Source: Agromyces archimandritae
GTDB taxonomy: Bacteria > Actinomycetota > Actinomycetes > Actinomycetales > Microbacteriaceae
NCBI RefSeq assembly: GCF_018024495.1
Contig: NZ_CP071696.1
Location: 930,001-994,000 of the forward strand
Direction: 5' to 3'
DNA length: 64,000 nucleotides
The position numbers and the translations under genes were made by a program. Within the stretch, counting starts at the first letter, position 1. The number at the start of each line of letters is the position of its first letter. This document shows positions 27,192 through 34,229 of the stretch, in pieces. The notes beneath the pieces were generated by a model. The model worked only from the letters and a program-made list of their open reading frames with translations, was not told where the DNA came from and ran no database searches.

Positions 27192-27218
27192 TTAGCACCC
27201 TCAGACCGAGAGTGCTAA
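27192..27218 (-). promoter_or_regulatory. CIRCE operator (HrcA site), proximal copy
   Basis: TTAGCACCC-N9-GAGTGCTAA matches the CIRCE consensus TTAGCACTC-N9-GAGTGCTAA with one difference. It begins at the expected groES transcription start, just after the -10 TAGACT (27224-27229). Confidence 0.93.
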
Positions 27219-27223
27219 AGATG

Positions 27224-27252
27224 AGTCTAGAGGCGCTTTGGCACTCGTGCAA
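27224..27252 (-). promoter_or_regulatory. groES promoter TTGCAC-N17-TAGACT
   Basis: On the minus strand TTGCAC (27252-27247) and TAGACT (27229-27224) are 17 bases apart. The -35 lies in the middle of the distal CIRCE copy and the -10 is next to the proximal copy, so HrcA bound at either would block RNA polymerase. Confidence 0.7.
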
Positions 27253-27264
27253 CGTGAGTGCCAA
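27238..27264. promoter_or_regulatory. CIRCE operator (HrcA site), distal copy
   Basis: TTGGCACTC-N9-GAGTGCCAA is a fully symmetric variant of CIRCE with G/C at the fourth position, a form common in actinobacteria. It overlaps the groES -35 and ends 14 bases before the -10 of the divergent methyltransferase gene, so HrcA might influence both. Confidence 0.88.
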
Positions 27265-27278
27265 CTCTCCCCTGCTGC

Positions 27279-27284
27279 TAGCGT
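27279..27284 (+). promoter_or_regulatory. Leaderless -10 box (TAGCGT) before the THUMP-like methyltransferase gene
   Basis: TAGCGT ends six bases before GTG 27291. No Shine-Dalgarno is present upstream, and the distal CIRCE copy lies where a -35 would be. Confidence 0.5.
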
Positions 27285-27290
27285 GAGCGG

Positions 27291-28481
27291 GTGGATCGCG
27301 CCGAACTCGTCGAGCTGCTCTCGCCCGAGGGGCTGCGGCTGCTCGACTCACTGCCGCCGTGGAACGAGAAGGACGATGTCGTCCGCACCGTCGCCGCTCT
27401 CCGCAAGCAGGGCCACTCCCCCGGCCTCGTCGCGGCCGTGCTCAGCCAGGCCCGCCTCCGCGCCCGCGCGCGGGCGAAGTTCGGCGAGTTCGCCTCGCGC
27501 ATGCTCTTCACCGAGGCCGGCCTCGAACAGGCCACCCGGCTGCCGGTCGCCGCGCTGCACGCCGGCCGCTTCGCGCGCGCCGGCATCCGCCACATCGCCG
27601 ACCTCGGCTGCGGCATCGGCGGCGATGCGCTCGCCTTCGCCGCGATCGACCTCGAGGTCACCGCGGCCGACGCCGACGAGGTGACGGCGGCCGTCGCGAG
27701 CTACAACCTGTCCCCGTTCCCGCACGTGCGCGTGCTGAACGAACGCGCCGAGGACGTGCCGCTCGGCGGCATCGGCGGCGTCTGGCTCGACCCGGCCCGG
27801 CGCCGCGTCGAGGGCGGCACGACCCGCCGGCTCGCGGATCCGGCCGACTACAGCCCCTCCCTCGACTTCGCCTTCGGCCTCGGCGAGCGGATGCCGGTGG
27901 GCGTCAAGCTCGGCCCGGGCACCGACCGCGAGCTCATCCCCGCCGGCACCGAGGCGCAGTGGATCTCGGTGGACGGCGAGGTCGTCGAGCTCGGCGTCTG
28001 GTTCGGGCCCCTCGCCCGCCCCGGCATCGGCCGTTCGGCGCTCGTCGTGCAGGGCGGCTCCGGCCACGAGCTCGCTGCACCGGCCGATAGCGAGGACGCC
28101 GAGGTCGGCCCGCTCGGCGACTACCTCTACGAACCCGACGGCGCCGTCATCCGCGCCCGCCTCATCGGCGAGCTCGCGCGCGCCCACGACGCCCGCATGC
28201 TGAGCGAGGGCATCGCCTACCTCACCGCCGACCGCCCCTTCGAGACGCCGTTCGCACGCGGCTTCCGCGTCATCGAGCGCTTGAGCGCCGAGGAGCGCAA
28301 GCTCCGCATGGCCCTCGCCGAGCGCGGCATCGGAACCCTCGAGATCAAGAAGCGCGGCAGCGACGTCGACCCGGCCGGGCTCCGCAAGCGCCTGAAGCTC
28401 GAGGGCGACGCCTCGGCGACGCTCGTCCTCACCCGCGAGGCGGGCCGCCACGTCGCCCTCCTCGTCGAGCGCATCGACTGA
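27291..28481 (+). CDS. Class I SAM-dependent methyltransferase with THUMP-like domain
   Basis: A 396-residue protein. The N-terminal ~95 residues are helical and charged, motif I is IADLGCGIGGDALAFAAIDL (~101-120), the post-II acidic residue lies in EVTAADADE, and GIGGVWLDPARRR resembles the DPP(R)-like catalytic motif IV. The C-terminal ~80 residues (FRVIERLSAEERKLRMALAE then IGTLEIKKRG) match the THUMP-like domain found in this actinobacterial family. RNA is the likely substrate, but none has been assigned as far as I know. It is divergent from groES with a CIRCE copy between them. GTG 27291 follows a TAGCGT box by six bases (leaderless). Confidence 0.8.
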   Translation: MDRAELVELLSPEGLRLLDSLPPWNEKDDVVRTVAALRKQGHSPGLVAAVLSQARLRARARAKFGEFASRMLFTEAGLEQATRLPVAALHAGRFARAGIRHIADLGCGIGGDALAFAAIDLEVTAADADEVTAAVASYNLSPFPHVRVLNERAEDVPLGGIGGVWLDPARRRVEGGTTRRLADPADYSPSLDFAFGLGERMPVGVKLGPGTDRELIPAGTEAQWISVDGEVVELGVWFGPLARPGIGRSALVVQGGSGHELAAPADSEDAEVGPLGDYLYEPDGAVIRARLIGELARAHDARMLSEGIAYLTADRPFETPFARGFRVIERLSAEERKLRMALAERGIGTLEIKKRGSDVDPAGLRKRLKLEGDASATLVLTREAGRHVALLVERID

Positions 28482-28534
28482 TCGGGTGCGGATGCCGGGG
28501 CGCGCGCCACAGGGTGCGGATGCCGCCCGCGCGC

Positions 28535-29140
28535 TCAGGTCGGCAGCGCGCCGAGGATGATCGCGTAATAGCCGATCCAGATGAGCGAGAAGAGCACCCC
28601 GGTGACGCCGGTGGCGATGCCGACGTAGGCGGGCACCCGCCCGCCCTCCTCGCGGCGCAGCGCGAGCACGCCGAAGACGATCGCGATGATCGAGACGGGC
28701 AACGCCCAGCCGACGAAGAGCGACGCGACCGCTCCGACGACGCCGAGCACGACGCCGATGCCGGAGTAGACGCGGCGCTGCTCCTCTTCATCGAGCACGC
28801 CCGGCACGGCCGGCTCGGCGGCGGGACGGCGGACGGTGAGCAGCTGCCCGGTCGGCAGCTGTCGGAGCCGCCCGGTGTCCATGGGCAGTTCGAGTTCGCG
28901 GACGGCGGGTTCGGCCTGGAAGGTCGGCCCGGCCGGCCGATACGGGGCGAGTGGATCGCTCGTCGGTGCGGCCGGCGGGCCGGCGGGTTCCGCAGCGGAT
29001 GCCGGGACCGCCCGGAACCGGTCTGGCGACGTGCCCGGTGCGTCGTCGGGCGGGCCGGCCGCACGCCGGCCGCGTTCACCGGGCGCACGACCGGGCGCCC
29101 CGCCCTCGGGCGGGACGCCCGGGTCGGCGTCTTGCGTCAT
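28535..29140 (-). CDS. DUF4190-type small membrane protein with Pro/Ala-rich N-terminus
   Basis: A 201-residue protein. The first ~120 residues are low-complexity and rich in Pro, Ala, Gly and Arg. Residues ~128-200 contain hydrophobic segments around GIGVVLGVVGAVASLFVGW and LPVSIIAIVFGVLALRR, then VGIATGVTGVLFSLIWIG, the pattern of the DUF4190 family whose function is unknown. It starts five bases after the stop of a similar gene, without a clear Shine-Dalgarno, so it is probably translated by coupling. It is a probable paralogue of that neighbour. Confidence 0.75.
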   Translation of the reverse strand: MTQDADPGVPPEGGAPGRAPGERGRRAAGPPDDAPGTSPDRFRAVPASAAEPAGPPAAPTSDPLAPYRPAGPTFQAEPAVRELELPMDTGRLRQLPTGQLLTVRRPAAEPAVPGVLDEEEQRRVYSGIGVVLGVVGAVASLFVGWALPVSIIAIVFGVLALRREEGGRVPAYVGIATGVTGVLFSLIWIGYYAIILGALPT

Positions 29141-29145
29141 GGAAC

Positions 29146-29790
29146 TCAGTAGTCGTAGTCGAACTGGTACATGTTCGGATCGTTCGCCGCCACACCGATG
29201 ACGACGATCCAGAAGACCAGCGCGGCCAGAGCGATGAGGATGCCGATGAAGCCGAGGATGATGCCCGTGAGCCACATCCCCTTGGCCTGCGGCTCCTTCT
29301 TCTTGCCGAGGAAGCCGAGGACCACGGCCGCGGCCGGGATGAAGAGCTGCAAGATCGCGCCGACGATCGGGATGAGCACGATCCCGCCGCCGACGATGCC
29401 GACGATACCGGCGATCAGCGAGATGATGCTGAGCACCGGCGACTTCTGCGCGGGGGCCTGCGAGTACCCGGAGTAGTCGGCGGCGCCGTACCCGGGCGGC
29501 GTCTGGCCGTACCCCTGCTGGCTGGAGGACTGGGAGGGCGCGGCCGGCGCACCGTACGACGGCGGCGGCGTCGGGGCGGCCGGAGGCTCGGGCGCGGCGG
29601 GCGCGGCGTACTGCGGCGGCTCGGGCGCAGGCGGTGCGGGCGGCGCAGGCGGAGCCTGGGGCGGCTCGGGCGCGGCCGGAGGCTCGGGCACCGAGGGCAC
29701 GTCGGGGTCGGAAGCGGCCGGAGGCACCGCCCCGGCAGCCGCCTGCTCGGCGTCGTCGGGCAGGCCTTCCGGGTTCTTGGGGTCGCTCAT
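29146..29790 (-). CDS. DUF4190-type membrane protein with Pro-rich cytoplasmic-type domain
   Basis: A 214-residue protein. Residues ~10-105 are extremely Pro/Ala-rich (runs of APPAPPAPEPP), then Gln/Tyr/Gly-rich (SSSQQGYGQTPPGYGAADYS). The C-terminal ~100 residues hold three hydrophobic segments (VLSIISLIAGIVGIVGGGIV, ILQLFIPAAAVVLGFLG, LIALAALVFWIVVIGV) as in DUF4190 proteins, ending in an acidic/aromatic tail. GGAAGG lies six bases before the ATG. The Gln/Tyr/Gly/Pro composition is like that of protein-interaction or phase-separating segments; this is inference. TAGTCT at 29907-29912 on the minus strand is a candidate -10. Confidence 0.75.
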   Translation of the reverse strand: MSDPKNPEGLPDDAEQAAAGAVPPAASDPDVPSVPEPPAAPEPPQAPPAPPAPPAPEPPQYAAPAAPEPPAAPTPPPSYGAPAAPSQSSSQQGYGQTPPGYGAADYSGYSQAPAQKSPVLSIISLIAGIVGIVGGGIVLIPIVGAILQLFIPAAAVVLGFLGKKKEPQAKGMWLTGIILGFIGILIALAALVFWIVVIGVAANDPNMYQFDYDY

Positions 29791-29932
29791 GATGAACCTT
29801 CCGTTTCTCTCCTGCGGGCCGTGGCGGGCGAGCTCGGCATCCCTCGCTTCACCCCGTGATGCCGGGCGATCGCGGGCAGCATGCACACCCCGCTGCCTCT
29901 TCGCCCAGACTACCGCCCGTGCCGGGCCGTGG

Positions 29933-31039
29933 CTATGCCCCCGGCGACACCGGGTCGACCTGCACCTCGGTCACGGGAAGCGTCGAGTCGGCCCCGAAGC
30001 CGAGCGTCGACGGCGGCCGGCCGGCGGTGATGAGGCGCGCCCCGAGGGCGGCGATCATGGCGCCGTTGTCGGTGCAGAGCGAGAGCGGCGGGATGCGCAG
30101 GGCGACGCCGGCTTCGGCGGCGCGCGCCTCGGCGACCTCGCGCAGCCGGCGGTTGGCGACGACGCCGCCGCCGAGCAGCAGCCGCGGCACGCCGAGGTCG
30201 CGGCAGGCGGCGAGCGCCTTGGTGAGGAGCACGTCGACGACGGCCTCGCGGAAGCTCGCGGCGACGTCGGCGAGCGGCACCGGCTCGCCGGCGTCCTGCC
30301 GGGCCTCGACCCAGCGGGCGACGGCGGTCTTCAGCCCCGAGAAGCTGAAGTCGTAGCGGTGGCGCTCCAGGTCCTTCGGCAGGCTGAGCCCGCGCGGGAA
30401 GCGGATCGCCGCGGGGTCGCCGCCGACGGCGACGCGGTCGATCTCGGGGCCGCCGGGGTAGGGCAGCCCGAGCACGCGGGCGACCTTGTCGAAGGCCTCG
30501 CCGGCGGCGTCGTCGATGGTCTCGCCGAGCAGTTCCACGTCGTCGACGAGGTCGCGGACGAGGAGGAGCGAGGTGTGCCCGCCCGAGACGAGCAGCGCGA
30601 CGGTGGGCGTTTCGAGCGGGGTGCCGCCGATGAGATCGGCGCCGACGTGCCCGACGAGGTGGTTCACGGCGTAGAGGGGCACATCGAGGGCGAGGGCGAG
30701 GGCCTTGGCGGCGCCGATACCGACCATGAGGGCGCCGGCGAGGCCGGGGCCGCTCGTGACCGCGATCGCGTCGAGTTCGCCGAGCGTCACGCCGGCTTCG
30801 GCGAGCGCCTGCCGGATGGCGGGGCCGAGCGCTTCGAGGTGGGCGCGGGCGGCGACCTCGGGCACGACGCCGCCGTAGCGGGCGTGCTCCTCCATCGAGG
30901 ATGCGATGACGTTGGCCAGCAGCGTCTCGCCGCGCACGATGCCGATGCCGGTCTCGTCGCACGAGGTCTCGATCCCGAGCACGAGGGGTGCGGATGCCGG
31001 TGCGGCGCCCGCCCCGCCGGCAAGCGTGCCCGCGCTCAT
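29933..31039 (-). CDS. tsaD: tRNA N6-adenosine threonylcarbamoyltransferase TsaD
   Basis: A 368-residue ASKHA-fold enzyme that, with TsaB and TsaE, transfers the threonylcarbamoyl group to A37 of ANN-decoding tRNAs. It contains [15 protein letters not shown] at the start, [36 protein letters not shown], metal-binding [23 protein letters not shown], and [14 protein letters not shown]. About 15 non-conserved residues precede the fold. The ATG overlaps the rimI stop (ATGA). It is the last gene of the glmS-tsaD run. Confidence 0.97.
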   Translation of the reverse strand: MSAGTLAGGAGAAPASAPLVLGIETSCDETGIGIVRGETLLANVIASSMEEHARYGGVVPEVAARAHLEALGPAIRQALAEAGVTLGELDAIAVTSGPGLAGALMVGIGAAKALALALDVPLYAVNHLVGHVGADLIGGTPLETPTVALLVSGGHTSLLLVRDLVDDVELLGETIDDAAGEAFDKVARVLGLPYPGGPEIDRVAVGGDPAAIRFPRGLSLPKDLERHRYDFSFSGLKTAVARWVEARQDAGEPVPLADVAASFREAVVDVLLTKALAACRDLGVPRLLLGGGVVANRRLREVAEARAAEAGVALRIPPLSLCTDNGAMIAALGARLITAGRPPSTLGFGADSTLPVTEVQVDPVSPGA

Positions 31040-31581
31040 CGCCGACGCTCCGTGCGGTCGCCGCCGACGGGGCCCACGTGCCGCGGCGCACCCGGGTCGA
31101 CGGTGCCGGCGGGCCGGGTCTCGGGGTCGGGGATCTCCAGGCGCATGATGATCGCGTCGATGCCGCCGCGGTAGTAGCGCTTCCGCACCGAGATGCGTTC
31201 GAAGCCGAGCGAGTCGTAGAGGGCCTGTGCGACGGGGTTGTCGGCGCGCACCTCGAGGAAGACCTCCTGGGCGCCGCGGCGGCGTGCTTCGGCGATGAGC
31301 TGGTGCATGAGGCCGCGGCCGAGGCCGCGCGAACGCGAGGCCGGGGCGACGGCGATGGTCTGGATGTCGGCCTGCGGGGCTCCGGGCGGGGCGAGCACCC
31401 CGCCGTAGGCGAAGAGCGTGCCGTGCTGGTCGTCGACGGCGACGAGATAGCGCGTGTTCGGGTCCTCGATCTCGCGGAGCATGGATGCCTGCGACCAGGC
31501 GTCGGCCTCGAAGGTCGCCTGTTCGAGGTCCATGATCGCGTCGAGGTCGCTCGCGGCGGCGATGCGCATGAGCACGCTCAT
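31036..31581 (-). CDS. rimI: Ribosomal-protein-alanine N-acetyltransferase RimI
   Basis: A 181-residue GNAT protein. The acetyl-CoA motif is [20 protein letters not shown] (~73-92), followed by [38 protein letters not shown] and a non-conserved, Pro/Arg-rich tail of ~30 residues. RimI acetylates the N-terminal alanine of S18 in E. coli; actinobacterial relatives next to tsaB and tsaD are assigned by context. It is coupled by four-base overlaps to tsaB and tsaD. Confidence 0.9.
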   Translation of the reverse strand: MSVLMRIAAASDLDAIMDLEQATFEADAWSQASMLREIEDPNTRYLVAVDDQHGTLFAYGGVLAPPGAPQADIQTIAVAPASRSRGLGRGLMHQLIAEARRRGAQEVFLEVRADNPVAQALYDSLGFERISVRKRYYRGGIDAIIMRLEIPDPETRPAGTVDPGAPRHVGPVGGDRTERRR

Positions 31582-32195
31582 CGGCTCACCCGCTTCCCGG
31601 TCGAGATCGTGACGTCGGGCGAGCGCAGGTAGAGGGGTTGCGCCGGCGGCAGCTCGCGGCCGGCCTCCAGCGCGCGCAGGGCGAGGATGCCGAGCGCCCC
31701 GGCGGGCACGGCGTGCGCTTCGAAGCTCGTGCCGGGCACCTCGGCGAGCTCGGCGCGCGCCACGAGCGCGGGTTCGGCGGTGCGGATCGGCAGCCCCTCG
31801 GCATCCACCCCGTCGTAGCGGCTGAACGCGAACTCGCGGCGACGGGCGTCGGTGAGCACGCGCAGCGGGCCGCTGCCGCCCTCCAGGTACCAGCGGAAGG
31901 CGACGGCGTCGTGGCTCACCACGGGCAGCAGCGGCCGGTCGATGCCGAGCGCGAACGCTTCGGCGGCGGCGATCCCGACGCGGAGTCCGGTGAACGGGCC
32001 GGGGCCCATGCCTGCGGCGACGGCGCCGATGCCGGCCGCGGAGACGCCGGCCTCGGCCAGGGCGTCGCGGATGGCGGGGCCGACGAGTTCGGCGTGCCGC
32101 ATGGTGTCTTCGGTGCCGGTTTCGGCGAGGACGCCGCGCTCGGGATCGACGACGGCGACGCTCGTGCCGAGCGAGGTGTCGATCGCGAGCAGCAT
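31578..32195 (-). CDS. tsaB: tRNA threonylcarbamoyladenosine biosynthesis protein TsaB
   Basis: A 205-residue ASKHA protein, partner and paralogue of TsaD. It starts [19 protein letters not shown], and has [20 protein letters not shown], the most conserved TsaB motif. ATG 32195 was chosen over an in-frame ATG at 32213 because it opens directly on the first strand and lies seven bases after a TAGGCT -10 box, a leaderless arrangement inside the 3' end of tsaE. The downstream genes tsaB-rimI-tsaD can thus be expressed separately from alr-tsaE. Confidence 0.93.
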   Translation of the reverse strand: MLLAIDTSLGTSVAVVDPERGVLAETGTEDTMRHAELVGPAIRDALAEAGVSAAGIGAVAAGMGPGPFTGLRVGIAAAEAFALGIDRPLLPVVSHDAVAFRWYLEGGSGPLRVLTDARRREFAFSRYDGVDAEGLPIRTAEPALVARAELAEVPGTSFEAHAVPAGALGILALRALEAGRELPPAQPLYLRSPDVTISTGKRVSR

Positions 32196-32202
32196 GCCGT
32201 CA

Positions 32203-32208
32203 AGCCTA
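32203..32208 (-). promoter_or_regulatory. Leaderless -10 box (TAGGCT) before tsaB, at the tsaE stop
   Basis: TAGGCT on the minus strand spans the last codons of tsaE and ends seven bases before ATG 32195. It gives tsaB-rimI-tsaD an internal promoter in the operon. Confidence 0.45.
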
Positions 32209-32733
32209 CGCATAGGGGCTGCCCGCCCAGCGCGGCCCGTGGCCCGTGATGCGGAACGTCCGCGGCTCCTCGGGTGCTTCGTCCGCGTCGCCCGCCGCGT
32301 CGACATCCGCACCCGCACCCGCACCCGCACCCGCACCCGAGGCATCCGCTCCCGTCGGGCGTTCGATGTCGATGTCGAGCCACGATTCGGCGACGCCGTC
32401 GAGCATCCCGGCGCCCCATTCGACGACGACGACCGAGCGGGCGAAGTCGAGGTCGAGGTCGTCGAGCTCGCGCGCGTCGGCGAGCCGGTACGCGTCGACG
32501 TGGACGAGCGCGGGGCCGCCGACGAGGCTCGGATGCGTGCGCGCGAGCACGAAGGTCGGGCTCTGCACGGGGCCGCGCACGCCGAGGCCCTCGCCGATCC
32601 CGCGCGTCAGGGTCGTCTTGCCGGCGCCGAGCGGGCCGCTCAGCACGAGGAGATCGCCGGCGGCGAGCTCGGCGGCCAGCCGCCGGCCGAGCGCCTCGGT
32701 CTCCTCGGTGCCGGCGGCGCGGACGACGATCAC
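32206..32733 (-). CDS. tsaE: tRNA threonylcarbamoyladenosine biosynthesis ATPase TsaE
   Basis: A 175-residue ATPase of the t6A pathway. Walker A is LVLSGPLGAGKTTLTRGIG, QSPTFVLARTHPS follows, VHVDAYRLADARELDDLDLD is the family hallmark, and VVVVEWGAGML is Walker B-like. It is longer than the usual ~150 residues because a (Ala-Gly)n segment, encoded by a hexanucleotide repeat, sits between the core and a C-terminal strand (RTFRITGHGPRW). The GTG start overlaps the alr stop (GTGA). Confidence 0.94.
   Translation of the reverse strand: MIVVRAAGTEETEALGRRLAAELAAGDLLVLSGPLGAGKTTLTRGIGEGLGVRGPVQSPTFVLARTHPSLVGGPALVHVDAYRLADARELDDLDLDFARSVVVVEWGAGMLDGVAESWLDIDIERPTGADASGAGAGAGAGADVDAAGDADEAPEEPRTFRITGHGPRWAGSPYA
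32307..32338. repeat. Hexanucleotide tandem repeat (CGCACC)5 inside tsaE
   Basis: Five near-perfect CGCACC units encode an alternating Ala-Gly linker in TsaE on the minus strand. Units of six bases keep frame, so slippage would change linker length rather than switch the gene off. Confidence 0.75.
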
Positions 32734-33866
32734 GCCGCACCCCCGACCGCGGTGCGCGGCACGCGCGAGCCGATCCGCGTGACGATCTCGTAGCCGATCG
32801 TGCCGGCCGCCTCGGCCCAGTCCTCCGCCGAGGGGGCGCCCGTCGCCGGGTCGCCGAAGAGCACGACCTCGTCGCCGACGGCGACCTCGTCGTCGCCCAT
32901 ATCGACGAGGAACTGGTCCATCGCCACCCGGCCGGCGATCCGCCGGCGCCGGCCGCCGATGAGCACCTCGCCGCGGTTCGAGAGGTGACGCGGGATGCCG
33001 TCGGCGTAGCCGAGGGGCACGAGCGCGAGCGTCGTGTCGCGCTCGGCGTGCCAGGTGTGGTCGTAGGAGGCGCCCGCTCCGGCGGCGACGCGGCGCACGG
33101 CCGCGACCCGGCCGCGCAGGGTCATCGCCGGCACGAGCCCGAGCTCGGCGCTCGTCGTGCCGTCGCCGAAGGGCGGGAGCCCGTAGATCGAGATGCCGAA
33201 GCGCACGAGCTCGTAGCGGGCGGCCGGGGTGCCGATCGCGCCGGCGCTCGCGGCGATGTGACGCACCTCGGGGGCGAGCCCTGCGGCCCGAGCCTCGTCG
33301 ACGGCGCGGTCGAACGCGGCCAGCTGTGCGGCATCCGTCTCGGGCGAGGCGTTGGCGAGGTGGCTGAAGATGCCCGTGACGCGGATGCCGCCGGCGCGCT
33401 CGAGCCGGGCGGCGAGGGCGACGGCGTCGGCCCAGTCGCCGGCGGCGATGCCGTTGCGGCTGAGTCCCGTGTCGATCTTCAGGTGCACGCCGATGGGGCC
33501 GGGGCCTTCCGCGAGCGCCGCCTCGGCGGCCCGCTCGAGCTGGGCGGCCGAGGAGATGCCGAGCTCGATGCCGAGCCGGGCGGCCGGCCCGAAGTCGGCG
33601 TCGGGGTCGTGCAGCCAGGCGAGCACCGGGGCGTCGATGCCGGCCTCGCGGAGCGCCACGGCTTCGGCGAGATCGGCGACGCCGAGCCTGGCTGCGCCGC
33701 CGGCGAGGGCCGCGCGCGCGGCATCCACCGCGCCGTGGCCGTAGCCGTTCGCCTTGACGACGGCCATCGTCTCCGCCGGCGCGACGAGTTCGCCGAGGTG
33801 CCTGACGTTCGCCTCGATCGCATCGAGGTCGATGAGGGCTTCGCGGAAGGGGCGGGCCGGGCTCAT
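32730..33866 (-). CDS. alr: Alanine racemase
   Basis: A 378-residue fold-type III PLP enzyme that makes D-alanine for peptidoglycan. The PLP lysine is in MAVVKANGYGHGA (~38), FSHLANASPE and VRFGISIYGLPPF are typical barrel motifs, and the second catalytic residue is the tyrosine in AGASYDHTWHA (~263). The length is normal. The ATG overlaps the acpS stop, and its own stop overlaps the tsaE GTG, so translation is coupled through this operon. Confidence 0.97.
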   Translation of the reverse strand: MSPARPFREALIDLDAIEANVRHLGELVAPAETMAVVKANGYGHGAVDAARAALAGGAARLGVADLAEAVALREAGIDAPVLAWLHDPDADFGPAARLGIELGISSAAQLERAAEAALAEGPGPIGVHLKIDTGLSRNGIAAGDWADAVALAARLERAGGIRVTGIFSHLANASPETDAAQLAAFDRAVDEARAAGLAPEVRHIAASAGAIGTPAARYELVRFGISIYGLPPFGDGTTSAELGLVPAMTLRGRVAAVRRVAAGAGASYDHTWHAERDTTLALVPLGYADGIPRHLSNRGEVLIGGRRRRIAGRVAMDQFLVDMGDDEVAVGDEVVLFGDPATGAPSAEDWAEAAGTIGYEIVTRIGSRVPRTAVGGAA

Positions 33867-34216
33867 GACGCCTCCTCGACGACGACGAACGCGGTCGCGA
33901 TGCCGGCGTCGTGGCTCATCGTGACATGGATCCGCAGGCCCCGCTCGGCGAGATGCTCCGCGATCGCCCCGGAGCAGGCGAAGGAGGGCCGGCCGTCGCC
34001 GTCCTGCTCGACTCGCATGTCGTGCCAGCGGACGAACGCGGGCCCGCCGAGGGCCTTGATGAGGGCCTCTTTCGCCGCGAATCGCCCGGCGAGCGAGTGG
34101 GCCTTGCGATCCCGTTCGCTCTCGGCGAACAGGCGCTCGAGGAGCGCGGGCGTGCGCTCGAGCTGCCGCTCGAACCGCGCGATGTCGACGACGTCGACCC
34201 CGATGCCCGCGATCAT
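33863..34216 (-). CDS. acpS: Holo-acyl-carrier-protein synthase
   Basis: A 117-residue AcpS-type phosphopantetheinyl transferase, of normal length. It starts MIAGIGVDVVDIARFERQL, with the metal-binding aspartate in GVDVVD, and has LAGRFAAKEALIKALG with the second metal ligand glutamate. It activates acyl carrier protein using coenzyme A, whose synthesis uses the neighbouring coaA product. The ATG at 34216 starts the conserved domain, and the longer frame upstream reads into glmS. It lies 13 bases after glmS and overlaps alr by four bases. Confidence 0.95.
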   Translation of the reverse strand: MIAGIGVDVVDIARFERQLERTPALLERLFAESERDRKAHSLAGRFAAKEALIKALGGPAFVRWHDMRVEQDGDGRPSFACSGAIAEHLAERGLRIHVTMSHDAGIATAFVVVEEAS

Positions 34217-34229
34217 CCTGCGCTCCGCC

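Noticed and set aside
28484..28525. Direct repeat GGTGCGGATGCCG, two copies after the THUMP methyltransferase gene
   Set aside because: Short, GC-rich and containing the genome-wide common GGATGC hexamer; it probably has no specific meaning.
32307..32338. Phase-variable on/off switch in tsaE
   Set aside because: The repeat unit is six bases, so slippage stays in frame; an on/off switch is not possible this way.
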